A DNA stretch of 52,270 nucleotides, from contig JBDTES010000020.1 in NCBI GenBank assembly GCA_039922435.1, positions 1 to 52,270 of the forward strand, given 5' to 3'. A program made the translations under genes and the position numbers. The notes under the pieces are model-generated. The model saw only the letters and a program-made list of their open reading frames with translations. It was not told where the DNA came from and made no database searches. The DNA comes from JBDTES01 sp039922435. Lineage in GTDB: Bacteria; Patescibacteriota; Saccharimonadia; Saccharimonadales; UBA4665. Positions 1 through 8,702 of this stretch are shown in pieces. Each line of letters begins with the position of its first letter. The first letter of the stretch is position 1.

Positions 1-72
1 TCTGAACCAGGCTAAACGGATACGAGCTCCGTAGACCTGTAATGTTTTGTTAGTCATAGTTCTTGTTCTCAC
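1..72 (-). CDS. 5' end of an unidentified protein, cut by the window edge
   Basis: Only the first 24 codons are visible. A GTG start at 70-72 is preceded five bases upstream by AGGAAG, a good ribosome binding site; an in-frame ATG at 55-57 is the alternative start, but it lies too far from that site. The visible peptide is basic (four Arg, one Lys) and contains TLQVYGARIRLAWFR. It is too short to assign to a family. It could be the cytoplasmic head of a membrane protein, but nothing in view proves that. Confidence 0.5.
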   Translation of the reverse strand, partial: MRTRTMTNKTLQVYGARIRLAWFR

Positions 73-185
73 TTTCACTTCCTTTCTAGTTTAGCGAATA
101 GTGTCCAAGATGTACGGGAGCCGGATACCACTCATTCACGCTAATATTGACTTATGAGAGCTTATAGGTTATTATATTCACTATA

Positions 186-881
186 ATGTCATTAATTACA
201 CCCCCAGAGAATTATGGTTTCAATACTCTAGAGGAGAAGCTTGCCTATCGAGAAGCGGCTGATTCTGGACGCGATGCTGCAGCCTTACTCATCGGTCAGC
301 TATTAGAAAAGACTCACACTGCGGCCACTCATGACAAATTAACAGGTTTACTAAACAGATCTGGACTCGATGAAGCCCTAAATTTTCTCCCCATCAACCC
401 CGATGAGGTAAACTACGTCGTTGTCAGCGCTGACATAAAGAATTTCAAACTGATTAACGACACACTCGGACACAATGTGGGCGATAAGGCCCTACGCGCG
501 ACTGGACAAGCTTTCGCTTTCGCATTCCGTCAGCGCGACATTGTTGCAAGAACAGGTGGTGATGAATTCGTGGCAGTGGCTCATACTGGCTTCCACGCCA
601 ACGACAAGTATCATCGACATGGTGGCTTAACGGCTGAACAGCAATCTCAATCAATTGGATCTAGGATTGATGAAGTAATGAGGGTAGTTATTGAACGCTA
701 TAACAAAGAGCTCGGAATAACTGATGACAAAGTAAAGTTTGGTTTCTCTACCGGCTTTAGTGTATGGACCCCATCAAACCAAGGCTTCGACGAAGCAGTC
801 GCTGCTGCAGATGCTCAAATGTACGTTAATAAAAGAGCACAAGGGGACAGCCTACGGCCCAACAATTCCGAGTTAGAATAA
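186..881 (+). CDS. Stand-alone GGDEF domain protein, probable diguanylate cyclase
   Basis: This 231-residue soluble protein consists of one GGDEF domain after a short helical N-terminus. Such domains make cyclic di-GMP from two GTP. The domain opens with DKLTGLLNR (residues 50-58), carries the substrate-site segment DIKNFKLIND (83-92) and an intact GGDEF signature (124-128). RQRD at 115-118, five residues before the signature, matches the RxxD product-inhibition site. There is no sensor or membrane segment, so the input signal is unknown; the domain may work as a dimer through its N-terminal helix. A TATATT -10 box at 173-178 lies 7 bases before the ATG and no Shine-Dalgarno is seen, so the mRNA is probably leaderless. 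The 3' end overlaps convergent dnaJ by 9 bases. Confidence 0.88.
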   Translation: MSLITPPENYGFNTLEEKLAYREAADSGRDAAALLIGQLLEKTHTAATHDKLTGLLNRSGLDEALNFLPINPDEVNYVVVSADIKNFKLINDTLGHNVGDKALRATGQAFAFAFRQRDIVARTGGDEFVAVAHTGFHANDKYHRHGGLTAEQQSQSIGSRIDEVMRVVIERYNKELGITDDKVKFGFSTGFSVWTPSNQGFDEAVAAADAQMYVNKRAQGDSLRPNNSELE

Positions 882-1979
882 GCCATGTTTTTTGGGGTTG
901 GCGTTGAACTGCTCGAGCAGTTCTTTTTGTTGCTTGGTTAGTTTAGTTGGAGTATCAACAATAATCGTGACAATGTGTGGACCACGGGCTTCGCTCCGGA
1001 TGTGCGGGACGCCGTGGCCAGACAGCTTAAAGTCACTGCTACTTTGTGTACCGGCTGGGATCTTCATGCGGACTTTGCCATCAACCGTATCAACATCGAT
1101 TTCTGTGCCCAAGGCGGCTTCAATCATACCAATATGCTCTTCGGATAGTATCAAATCACCTTCACGGGTGAATAGCTTATGCGCCTTAACTCGGACATGG
1201 ACATATAAATCACCTTTTGGCCCGTTAGCCACAGCCTCACCGTGCTCGCGCAGGCGAATAGTTGCCCCATCATCGATGCCAGCCGGGATTTTGAGGTCAA
1301 TTTTTTGGTTCTTCTTTTCGGTGCCTCGGCCATGGCAGACGCTACAAACCTTTTCTGGTACTTTGCCGCTACCATGGCAGGTTGGGCAGACAGCAGCTTG
1401 CTGAATATTGCCAAAAATCGTTCTAGTCGCAGTCACGACCTGGCCCTTGCCACCACAGGTTTCACAAGTTTTTAGCTCGTGACCAGGCTCAACCGTCGTC
1501 CCCTTACAATGGCTACAGGTATCGTCCAGGTTAAGGCGCAGGTCTACTTCGGTACCAAAAACAGCTTGCTCAAAACTGATTTCAACAGCTGTCTCGACAT
1601 CGTTTCCACGAGCCCTTTGTTGTTTGCGGCCACCGCCACCACCGCCAAAAAAGCTACCAAATATATCACCCAGACCCATATCACCAAAATCAAAGTTGGC
1701 ACTCTGGCCTTGGCCACCAAAACCAGCAAACGGATTACCACCATCGCCAGCTGCACTACCGCCAACGCCAGCATGACCAAACTGGTCGTAACGCTGGCGC
1801 TTCGAGGTATCCTTTAAAACTTCGTAGGCTTCGTTGACTTCTTTGAATTTAGCCTCATCGCCACCTTGCTTATCAGGGTGTAGTTCGACTGCCTTCCGCC
1901 GGAAAGCCTTTTTTATCTCATCGGCGCTGGCAGTCTTACCAACTCCTAAAACTTCGTAGTAATCACGCTTCGTTGCCAT
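873..1979 (-). CDS. dnaJ: DnaJ (Hsp40) co-chaperone
   Basis: DnaJ stimulates the DnaK ATPase and delivers unfolded clients. The 368-residue protein has the full type I layout: J domain with the HPD motif near residue 34, a Gly/Phe-rich linker (about 70-120), four zinc-binding CxxCxGxG-type repeats (CSHCKGTT, CETCGGKG, CPTCHGSG, CSVCHGRG; about 155-225) and a C-terminal client-binding region. The first repeat ends GTT rather than GxG, a mild deviation. It is not in the dnaK cluster but has its own CIRCE element just upstream (1993-2019), so HrcA should control it. No strong Shine-Dalgarno precedes the ATG. Confidence 0.97.
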   Translation of the reverse strand: MATKRDYYEVLGVGKTASADEIKKAFRRKAVELHPDKQGGDEAKFKEVNEAYEVLKDTSKRQRYDQFGHAGVGGSAAGDGGNPFAGFGGQGQSANFDFGDMGLGDIFGSFFGGGGGGRKQQRARGNDVETAVEISFEQAVFGTEVDLRLNLDDTCSHCKGTTVEPGHELKTCETCGGKGQVVTATRTIFGNIQQAAVCPTCHGSGKVPEKVCSVCHGRGTEKKNQKIDLKIPAGIDDGATIRLREHGEAVANGPKGDLYVHVRVKAHKLFTREGDLILSEEHIGMIEAALGTEIDVDTVDGKVRMKIPAGTQSSSDFKLSGHGVPHIRSEARGPHIVTIIVDTPTKLTKQQKELLEQFNANPKKHGLF

Positions 1980-1992
1980 ATCAATCTCTATT

Positions 1993-2019
1993 TTAGCACT
2001 AAGACACCGAGAGTGCCAG
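1993..2019. promoter_or_regulatory. CIRCE-type HrcA operator upstream of dnaJ
   Basis: The sequence TTAGCACTA, a 9-base spacer and GAGTGCCAG match the CIRCE consensus TTAGCACTC-N9-GAGTGCTAA at 15 of 18 arm positions with the correct spacing. It lies 14 bases upstream of the dnaJ start and is the expected binding site of the HrcA repressor encoded at 8695-9396. Confidence 0.85.
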
Positions 2020-2031
2020 AAACTAAGCTAA

Positions 2032-4947
2032 TCATTTCTGATCTGTATATTTTTGTAATCTATAAACTGCTAGGCCTATCAAGAATATAGCTAAGAAGGC
2101 GAGGGCTGCATAACCAAGACCACGAAGCTGATACAACACTGCTGCTACCGCTATGTATAACCCCCACCGTGTTACAAATTTGCGCCCAATTGCCATACCA
2201 AGCAGCATAATAGCCACTTGCTCGATTAATAGCCACCAGCCATACAACTGACCGGCCCCAGAAAGCACCTGAAGAGCTAATGGAACTGTGGCGACAACTA
2301 TCATCCACCAAAGATATTGGTCCGACTGCACTATCTCGCCACGCTTGTAACGCAAGTATGCGTAGAGTGCTAACACCGCCACTATAACGTGAACGTAGGC
2401 CTGTAACTGGTGGATATTACCAAAGTACATTAGCCACCATACGGCCAAAACTATAACAGCGCCAGACAATTCCCTATCAGACTGTTTACCTAACCTAACA
2501 TGATATTGCAAGAGCAGGCCAGCCAGTAAAAGCCCTGTCGCCATCACCCAATTAGGTTTGGCGCCAAAGACAATACTGACAGGGCTAACAAACGCCGTAA
2601 CTAAACTAACCTGAAGTGGGCCTCCTAGGCTTTTAATATCCGGACCACTTCTTTGCTGCAGCTTATTAAAAGAAAAGTAGAATATAATCGCTAGGATAGA
2701 ACTAATTCCTAAGAATAGTTGTGTAGCAGCCAAGTCCTGGCCAGGGCGAATCACACTAAGAACAAATGCCTGAGCTAGTATTGGTAGAAATACCAATAAG
2801 TCATTTCGTTTTTCGATGTAGCGACTTAGAATAATGGTTGTCAAACCAAGTATACCGAGAATAACCGAGGTATGGATACGACTATCAGGTGTAGTTAGCG
2901 AAACCACAAATGCCAACCCGGCTGCGACGATGTACCCAGCTACATAAGAAAGGCTGGCGCTACGAGCATAACTAGACATCGGCACTTTAGAGGAAATATA
3001 TATCACTCCGCGGGCAACTGCTCGAGATATGATGAGCCCCACCATAGCGAGTATGTACGCCCAAGCATAAATAGCCGTATACCAGTCACCACCCACGCTA
3101 GCGTGGCCAAGTGCTACCGGCACCAAGAGCCAGACTCCCGTACTCAACCAACGCAAAGTTTCGCGGCGAAAACGAATAGATAATAATACTAAAGAAATCA
3201 ACGCCATCAGTGTAACGGTCAAAAATACACCAGCGGAATCCCAACCATTTAGAAGTGGGGCAAGTAAGCTAAAGCCTGCAGCATCAGCCCAGGTGTCTCG
3301 TTTCTCATGATGTCTCAGAGTTAAGAACATGACAGCAACTATAATAGCTGCTGTCTCGGTCACTAAGGGTTGCGCAAATAACGCACAAACCAGGACTGAT
3401 AATGAACCAATAATATATGTACTGGTAGCAACTGCTTGCCAACCTGGCAAACTCCGCATGTTCTTACCCTGGCCAATAAACATACCGAGTAGCAATAATA
3501 AGCTAATAAGACTTAGCCCAGTCTGCCAAGCAGCAGAGACCGGACCAAAGACTAGTTGTCCCGCTACGTACGGCAGCGCTAGCCAACTCAGTGCAGCCAG
3601 ACCGTAGGCATCTTCTCGCTGTTGGCGCCACCATAAAACAAGAGAGCTAAATATTAAAACAACAATAGCGACAAATAATAAGTCATGGTAATAAATCGTA
3701 GTAAAAACAGCCGCCAAAGAGCTAACTAGTAGTACACTGCCAAAATTTCCCCAAATCGTTCCACTTAACCTAAACAGGTTCATAAATATAAGTTGAGCAA
3801 CATTAACCAATAACAAGCTAACTCCAGCTGCAAACCAACTCTGGCTAGCGCCATACGTAATCGCCACTACTCCTAGGATTAAGCCAATCTGAGCCACAGT
3901 TGCATCAGCTTCTCGCTCCGTACCTTTAGCACTAAGAGCTTCCAGTCCGTAAAAGGCTGCAGCTAGTAGCAAAGACACACCCAACTGAGTAGCCCCTTGG
4001 CTCGGCACCAAGACTAGTGAAGCAGCCAGCGAAATGGGTAAAAATATACTGGCACTTTGGGTTGAAGCCGATCTAAGTTCAGGCAGCCAACCCCTATAAT
4101 ACTGCAGCAGCCCTAGCCCAATACCGAGTGTAGCCAACCCCCAACCATAGTAATATAACGGCACCGTGAACATGCCAATACCGGATTCAAATAAAGACAG
4201 GAATGTAAAGATAAGCACATAACTCATTAACGCCGTTCGGAAAACATACAGCGCGTGAGCATATATCACTAAGCAGAATATCGAGGTAATCAGCCAGGCA
4301 AACACGCCGTGGCTCTGATTAAAAACATAGGCATAGAGCGCTCCACCCACCAGTGGCGCTAAGACAACTCCGATACCAGCAAAAGCCTGCCCAGCTTGAG
4401 CTAATTTTGGCCGATTACGATATAGCCATACGCCACTAGCATATAAGGCTAGGCTAACTAGCAATATAATAATCGTGCGTAAAACAGCGCTAGCTCCACC
4501 AAATGCTACAAACAAGCCAGCCGAAGCTACAAACAGAAACGCCCCAAAATAAAGCAATAATGATGCATTGTCGAGTTCCACTTTAGAGACTTGTGGTGGC
4601 ATTATGTCGACCAAAGCCATATCCTCAACTGGTAAAGTATCGCCACTCCCTGTTTGGGACGCAAGCTGTTCGGCCGACCCTAAATCTTCATTAGATTGTG
4701 CATACTCAGATTTAGCCTTAGGTGTCTCACTGGGTGGAGGCATACCCTGACGAAGTAGATCTGCCAGCATTTTAGCAACTAGAGCTTTTTCGCTAGGAGT
4801 TTTAGCGACATTACGGTAGGTAGCGATAAAATCAATCCAATACTGATTGAATGCTCTGGTTTCATTAGACCGACTTGAATCTTTGGGGCTACTACGCGAT
4901 ATTAGAATAACCAGAACAATCACTGCAAGTAAGATAAGCCAGAACAT
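2032..4947 (-). CDS. Large polytopic membrane protein of unknown function
   Basis: This 971-residue protein starts with a single hydrophobic segment (residues 1-17), followed by a soluble stretch of about 110 residues rich in Ser, Gln and Glu. The rest, from about residue 125, is an almost uninterrupted run of roughly 25 or more hydrophobic helices. I see no catalytic motif. The build recalls the DUF2157/DUF2339 class of giant membrane proteins, whose function is unknown, but I cannot confirm membership by eye. A GAGGGG site precedes the ATG by 7 bases, so unlike many neighbours it has a normal leader. It stands alone between the dnaJ operator and the end of the dnaK unit. Confidence 0.8.
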   Translation of the reverse strand: MFWLILLAVIVLVILISRSSPKDSSRSNETRAFNQYWIDFIATYRNVAKTPSEKALVAKMLADLLRQGMPPPSETPKAKSEYAQSNEDLGSAEQLASQTGSGDTLPVEDMALVDIMPPQVSKVELDNASLLLYFGAFLFVASAGLFVAFGGASAVLRTIIILLVSLALYASGVWLYRNRPKLAQAGQAFAGIGVVLAPLVGGALYAYVFNQSHGVFAWLITSIFCLVIYAHALYVFRTALMSYVLIFTFLSLFESGIGMFTVPLYYYGWGLATLGIGLGLLQYYRGWLPELRSASTQSASIFLPISLAASLVLVPSQGATQLGVSLLLAAAFYGLEALSAKGTEREADATVAQIGLILGVVAITYGASQSWFAAGVSLLLVNVAQLIFMNLFRLSGTIWGNFGSVLLVSSLAAVFTTIYYHDLLFVAIVVLIFSSLVLWWRQQREDAYGLAALSWLALPYVAGQLVFGPVSAAWQTGLSLISLLLLLGMFIGQGKNMRSLPGWQAVATSTYIIGSLSVLVCALFAQPLVTETAAIIVAVMFLTLRHHEKRDTWADAAGFSLLAPLLNGWDSAGVFLTVTLMALISLVLLSIRFRRETLRWLSTGVWLLVPVALGHASVGGDWYTAIYAWAYILAMVGLIISRAVARGVIYISSKVPMSSYARSASLSYVAGYIVAAGLAFVVSLTTPDSRIHTSVILGILGLTTIILSRYIEKRNDLLVFLPILAQAFVLSVIRPGQDLAATQLFLGISSILAIIFYFSFNKLQQRSGPDIKSLGGPLQVSLVTAFVSPVSIVFGAKPNWVMATGLLLAGLLLQYHVRLGKQSDRELSGAVIVLAVWWLMYFGNIHQLQAYVHVIVAVLALYAYLRYKRGEIVQSDQYLWWMIVVATVPLALQVLSGAGQLYGWWLLIEQVAIMLLGMAIGRKFVTRWGLYIAVAAVLYQLRGLGYAALAFLAIFLIGLAVYRLQKYTDQK

Positions 4948-5023
4948 GTCGCACCCCTCTCTGCAGAAAATATAACCTATATCAAGCTAGCCTACAACCG
5001 CATTATTAATACACTACTATAAA

Positions 5024-5046
5024 AGGCCCCGTTAATTAACAAACGG
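5024..5046 (-). terminator. Possible weak terminator after the dnaK-Nudix unit
   Basis: Read on the minus strand, CCGTT and AACGG can form a 5-bp stem followed by GGCCTTTTAT. It lies about 180 bases past the stop of the Nudix-like gene. The stem is short, so this is a weak call. The rest of 4948-5228 shows no coding or RNA signal that I can support. Confidence 0.25.
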
Positions 5047-5228
5047 TCCCATAATAATTCTATGGCACTACTTATTCACCGGGTATAACTAACTGCCTTA
5101 CGATAGAAGATCATCCTTAACTCAACGCTCTTGTAATCACTCTAATATTCAGAACCTCATAGTAACTAGATTTCTATAATCACTGTTACTAGCCTAGCTT
5201 TATGCGGCTTAATTATCAGGAGTAACGA

Positions 5229-5837
5229 CTAAACGCCAATCGTTATCGGCAACTTATCCCATACGAAGTAAATATCCTTGTCTGGCTGACGCTCAACATA
5301 GCCCTGCGGAGCGAAACTGGCCTCACCGATAATTACTTCCGACCGTCTTATTTCATGCCGAGAACGCAAACCATCGAAAGCCTGGCTAACCTGATCGACC
5401 TGCCGTACTTCCCCCTCAGTGATTGCTCGGATATCCTTGATACCCAGCTCTTCTAGAATCGCCCGGCGGACGGCTTGTTCGGTTGTCTCGTCCGGCTTCA
5501 TTTTCTCGCCAAGTGAAGTATCCAGGTGCCGATGGCGTTCGGAGCCATCATTCTTAAATACCTGTTTGTCCTCCCTGAGCCTGTAGCTGGATCCGTCAAC
5601 TAGTCGAGCTATGACGTCCACTCCCACAACTGTAGTCCCACGAATCAACTCACCATCCTCTTCAACTATTATAGATTCTCCGTCTGCAATCTCTTTATAT
5701 AATCCATCTACAGTTTTGGTTGGACCTTGCCCCCATGAAGATGTATCAACATCATGTAGCTCGAGCAAGTCACGCAGCTCATCACTACCAGCTACAACAA
5801 CTGGTATAGATTCACTGTGGACTTGCTGCTCAGACAT
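5229..5837 (-). CDS. Nudix-fold protein with a degenerate Nudix box, coupled to dnaK
   Basis: The reading frame extends upstream to 5882, but the ATG at 5835-5837 (start MSEQQVHS) lies one base after the dnaK stop and is the likely start, giving 202 residues and translational coupling to dnaK. The central segment holds a Nudix-like box: a Gly, six residues instead of five, a Glu, then RAILEELGI in place of REUxEExGU, so the Glu next to the Arg is an Ala. The flanking RLREDKQVF and RHEIRRSEV segments recall a plant- and algal-like Nudix family with a similarly altered box. Hydrolase activity is therefore uncertain; the substrate is unknown. Co-transcription with dnaK suggests heat-shock control. 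Confidence 0.7.
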   Translation of the reverse strand: MSEQQVHSESIPVVVAGSDELRDLLELHDVDTSSWGQGPTKTVDGLYKEIADGESIIVEEDGELIRGTTVVGVDVIARLVDGSSYRLREDKQVFKNDGSERHRHLDTSLGEKMKPDETTEQAVRRAILEELGIKDIRAITEGEVRQVDQVSQAFDGLRSRHEIRRSEVIIGEASFAPQGYVERQPDKDIYFVWDKLPITIGV

Positions 5838-5838
5838 C

Positions 5839-7782
5839 TTATTTCTTCTTTTTGTCAGACCCCGTGTCAGCTTTAGTGTCATCGACTACTTCGCCTTCTA
5901 TCGGGCCTTCGGCTTTATCTTTATCGGAATCATCGTCAGACTTATCGCCGTCTTTTTTAGCTTCTTTAGCGGCAGCTTCGTACATCTTGGCGCCAATTGG
6001 CATTAAGACTTCGTTTAACTCTTTAGCAGCAGCCTCTAGGGTATCTTTATCCGCTTTGTCGTCAGCCACCACTTTCTTGGCCTTCTCGACGGCTTCGTCA
6101 ATTTTCTTAACATCGTCTTCGGCTAACTTGTCTTTGTTATCCGTCTTCATCTTATCAGCCTGATAGACAGAGCTATCGAGCAAGTTACGAGCCTCAATCG
6201 ACTCTTTCTTCTTCTTGTCATCTTCGGCATGTTCCTCAGCGTCTTTGGCCATCTTCTCAACTTCGGTTTTGTCGAGGCTGCCTGATCCCTGAATAGTAAT
6301 GTTCTGCTCTTTGCCAGAACCCTTATCCTTGGCGGTAACATTCAAAATACCATTAGCATCTATATTAAAGGTAACTTCAATCTGCGGTACGCCGCGCGGT
6401 GCACTTGGAATACCATCAAGCACGAATCGTCCAAGCGATTTGTTGCCCTCGGCCATTTCACGCTCGCCCTGCAGCACGTGGACTTCAACCTGGGGCTGAC
6501 TATCGGCTGCAGTCGAAAATACTTCTGATTTAGAGGTCGGAATAGTGGTATTACGGTCAATTAACTTGGTCATGACACCACCCATAGTCTCGATACCGAG
6601 ACTTAATGGGGTTACGTCGAGCAGCAAGACGTCTTTGACGTCACCCTGCAAAACACCGCCCTGAATGGCCGCGCCAACAGCGACAACTTCGTCGGGGTTA
6701 ACACCCTTCATCGGAGCCTTCCCAAAAATCTTCTTAACCTTCTCGGCGACAGCTGGCATACGGGTCATTCCACCTACTAACACAACTGCATCAATATCGC
6801 TGGCCTTTAATTTAGCATCCTTAAGAGCCTTCTCACATGGGTCAGCTGTTTTATCGATTAGTTCACCAACTAAGCTTTCTAGCTTGGCTCGGGTCAGTTT
6901 GTGCTCGAAGTGCTTTGGACCTTCAGCATCAGCCGTCAAAAATGGTAAGTTTACATCGACTTCCTGAGCCGAAGATAATTCAATCTTGGCCTTCTCGGCT
7001 TCATCACGCATCCGCTGCATAGCAGCCTTGTCGTTAGAAATATCGATGCCACTCTCTTTTTTAAATTCAGCTACAAAGTAATCAACAATTACGTGATCAA
7101 AGTCGGCCCCACCAAGGTGAGTGTCGCCGTTGGTCGATTTCACCTCAAATACACCATCACCAAGTTCCAAGATGGATACATCAAACGTTCCACCGCCAAG
7201 GTCGTAAACAGCGATCTTTTCGTCTTTAGTGCTAGCCTTATCGAGACCATAAGCCAGCGCAGCCGCTGTCGGCTCGTTAATAATCCGCTTAACTTCTAAC
7301 CCAGCAATCTTGCCAGCATCTTTGGTAGCGTGGCGCTGAGAATCATCAAAGTAAGCCGGTACCGTAATAACAGCCTCGGTAACTGGTTCGCCCAAAAAAG
7401 CTTCAGCATCAGCCTTCAGCTTAGACAAAATCATAGCCGAGACTTCTTCGGGGCTATATTCTTTATCACCCATCTTGACCTTGACACCGTTGCCACCCTT
7501 AACAATCTCGTAACCCATCTTTTTGAGATCACGCTGGACTTCAGTATCGTTAAAATTGCGCCCAATTAGCCGCTTGACTTCATAAATTGTGTTCTTCGAG
7601 TTGGTAACCTGCTGGCGCCTGGCTAAAGCCCCGACTAAACGCTCACCGTTCTTATTGACAGCTACCACGCTCGGTGTAGTCCGTGTGCCCTCACTGTTAG
7701 CGATAATTTCTGGCTTACCAGACTGCATAACGGCCATAGCCGAGTTAGTTGTCCCTAGATCTATCCCAATAATTTTTCCCAT
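5839..7782 (-). CDS. dnaK: DnaK (Hsp70) chaperone
   Basis: This ATP-driven chaperone binds and releases unfolded segments with DnaJ and GrpE. The 647-residue protein has the N-terminal phosphate-binding loop GIDLGTTNSA (5-14), the IINEPTAAALAYG segment, DLGGGTFDVS, the linker region VLLLDVTPLSLGIE and a substrate-binding domain. The C-terminus is an acidic and lysine-rich tail ending DKKKK. An AAAGGGAAC ribosome site precedes the ATG. Transcription starts at its own promoter, whose -35 box lies inside a CIRCE operator (7849-7875), although the gene also follows hrcA-grpE-orf108 in the same direction. Confidence 0.98.
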   Translation of the reverse strand: MGKIIGIDLGTTNSAMAVMQSGKPEIIANSEGTRTTPSVVAVNKNGERLVGALARRQQVTNSKNTIYEVKRLIGRNFNDTEVQRDLKKMGYEIVKGGNGVKVKMGDKEYSPEEVSAMILSKLKADAEAFLGEPVTEAVITVPAYFDDSQRHATKDAGKIAGLEVKRIINEPTAAALAYGLDKASTKDEKIAVYDLGGGTFDVSILELGDGVFEVKSTNGDTHLGGADFDHVIVDYFVAEFKKESGIDISNDKAAMQRMRDEAEKAKIELSSAQEVDVNLPFLTADAEGPKHFEHKLTRAKLESLVGELIDKTADPCEKALKDAKLKASDIDAVVLVGGMTRMPAVAEKVKKIFGKAPMKGVNPDEVVAVGAAIQGGVLQGDVKDVLLLDVTPLSLGIETMGGVMTKLIDRNTTIPTSKSEVFSTAADSQPQVEVHVLQGEREMAEGNKSLGRFVLDGIPSAPRGVPQIEVTFNIDANGILNVTAKDKGSGKEQNITIQGSGSLDKTEVEKMAKDAEEHAEDDKKKKESIEARNLLDSSVYQADKMKTDNKDKLAEDDVKKIDEAVEKAKKVVADDKADKDTLEAAAKELNEVLMPIGAKMYEAAAKEAKKDGDKSDDDSDKDKAEGPIEGEVVDDTKADTGSDKKKK

Positions 7783-7801
7783 TAATTTGTTCCCTTTCTT
7801 G

Positions 7802-7828
7802 TTAGCAGATAGCTACTTTGAGTGCTAA
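7802..7828. promoter_or_regulatory. Second, imperfect CIRCE element in the dnaK leader
   Basis: TTAGCAGAT, nine bases and GAGTGCTAA lie downstream of the dnaK -10 box. One arm is a perfect CIRCE half-site and the other matches six of nine positions, with the exact N9 spacing. Together with the perfect copy at 7849-7875 it would bracket the -10 box, and it would lie in the 5' leader of the mRNA. Confidence 0.55.
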
Positions 7829-7837
7829 TACCATTAT

Positions 7838-7866
7838 ATCATAAGAAATTGGCACTCACATGTCAA
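7838..7866 (-). promoter_or_regulatory. dnaK promoter
   Basis: On the minus strand a perfect TTGACA (7861-7866) is followed after exactly 17 bases by TATGAT (7838-7843). The -35 hexamer falls inside the 9-base spacer of the CIRCE palindrome, so bound HrcA would directly cover the RNA polymerase contact. The expected start leaves a leader of roughly 50 bases with a Shine-Dalgarno site. Confidence 0.85.
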
Positions 7867-7875
7867 GAGTGCCAA
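7849..7875. promoter_or_regulatory. CIRCE operator of dnaK
   Basis: TTGGCACTC, nine bases and GAGTGCCAA form a perfect 9+9 inverted repeat. Each arm differs from the consensus arm by one base, in a compensated way, so the symmetry is kept. HrcA is the expected ligand. Confidence 0.93.
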
Positions 7876-7890
7876 TTGTTTTACTCTGCC

Positions 7891-8217
7891 CTACTCAGAT
7901 GCATCAAACCTAAGTTCTGCATTACCTGGAAAATCTAGGCTAGCTATCTCACGCGCCAGATCCATCACCGCACATTCTGATGATTGTACGTGGCCCCGAA
8001 TAACCCTGGAGCCTAACACGCCCCGTATTGTCGAGCACCATTCGGTACAACCCTTTTGAGAGGCCACCAAAACCTCATTATTAGACATACTTAGAACCTT
8101 ACTCGCCTTTTTGGTGTCAACTTCACTATCAGGAATAAGGTTTAGTGAACCAACTATATGCTCACCATTAGCAAATTTTCTCATAACACAATCCTCACAG
8201 AGTTCTTTGGACGACAT
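7891..8217 (-). CDS. Small cysteine-bearing protein between grpE and dnaK, unknown function
   Basis: This 108-residue protein begins MSSKELCEDC and has five cysteines: a CxxC pair near the N-terminus, a CTEWC segment near residue 60 and one near residue 82. The spacing could bind a metal or form a redox pair, but I recognise no family. It starts 8 bases after grpE with an AGGAG site 5 bases before the ATG, so it belongs to the hrcA-grpE transcript, and ends just before the dnaK CIRCE element. Its place inside the chaperone cluster suggests a stress-linked role; that is inference only. Confidence 0.7.
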   Translation of the reverse strand: MSSKELCEDCVMRKFANGEHIVGSLNLIPDSEVDTKKASKVLSMSNNEVLVASQKGCTEWCSTIRGVLGSRVIRGHVQSSECAVMDLAREIASLDFPGNAELRFDASE

Positions 8218-8225
8218 ATCAACTC

Positions 8226-8702
8226 CTAAACAGTCTTAACGCGGACCATAGCATGACGAATAACTTGTTCGCCGATTTTGTAGCCGGATTGAAGCTCTTC
8301 GCTAACTACTTCCTTGGCCCCGTCGCCTTCTTCCATAGTAACGGCTTCATGAACATGTGGGTCAAATAACTCACCAACCGTCTTAATACGTTCAACACCC
8401 AGGTCAGCCAAGAACTTCCCAAACTGCTTTACTATACTTTGTATACCATTAACATAATCATGTTTCTCGATATCTTTCGGAACATGCTTGAGCGCTCGTT
8501 CAAAGTTATCTATAACAGGCAGTAGACTGCGCACCACATCAGCCTTAACGGTCGAACGAAGCCCTGTGATTTGCTCTTCGCCACGCCGACGCAGATTAAC
8601 TGCATCAGCTCGCTCCCGCTGCAGAGCTTCAGTCAGGCCTGCAATTTGGCCCAGCAAGTCTTGGTTAATCAATTTAGGCTCATGAGCCTTTTTACTAGGC
8701 AT
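8226..8702 (-). CDS. grpE: GrpE nucleotide exchange factor
   Basis: GrpE releases ADP from DnaK. The 158-residue protein shows the family layout: a basic start, an N-terminal long helix with LTEALQRERADAVNLRRR-type heptads, VVRSLLPVIDNFERAL in the middle, then a beta domain with FDPHVHEAV and a C-terminus reading GYKIGEQVIRHAMVRV. It is at the short end of the family. Its start overlaps the end of hrcA by 8 bases, which points to translational coupling. Confidence 0.95.
   Translation of the reverse strand: MPSKKAHEPKLINQDLLGQIAGLTEALQRERADAVNLRRRGEEQITGLRSTVKADVVRSLLPVIDNFERALKHVPKDIEKHDYVNGIQSIVKQFGKFLADLGVERIKTVGELFDPHVHEAVTMEEGDGAKEVVSEELQSGYKIGEQVIRHAMVRVKTV

Noticed and set aside
892..1404. 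Long plus-strand reading frame opposite dnaJ
   Set aside because: It is the antisense shadow of dnaJ, whose protein motifs are complete; the opposite frame has no family or ribosome site.
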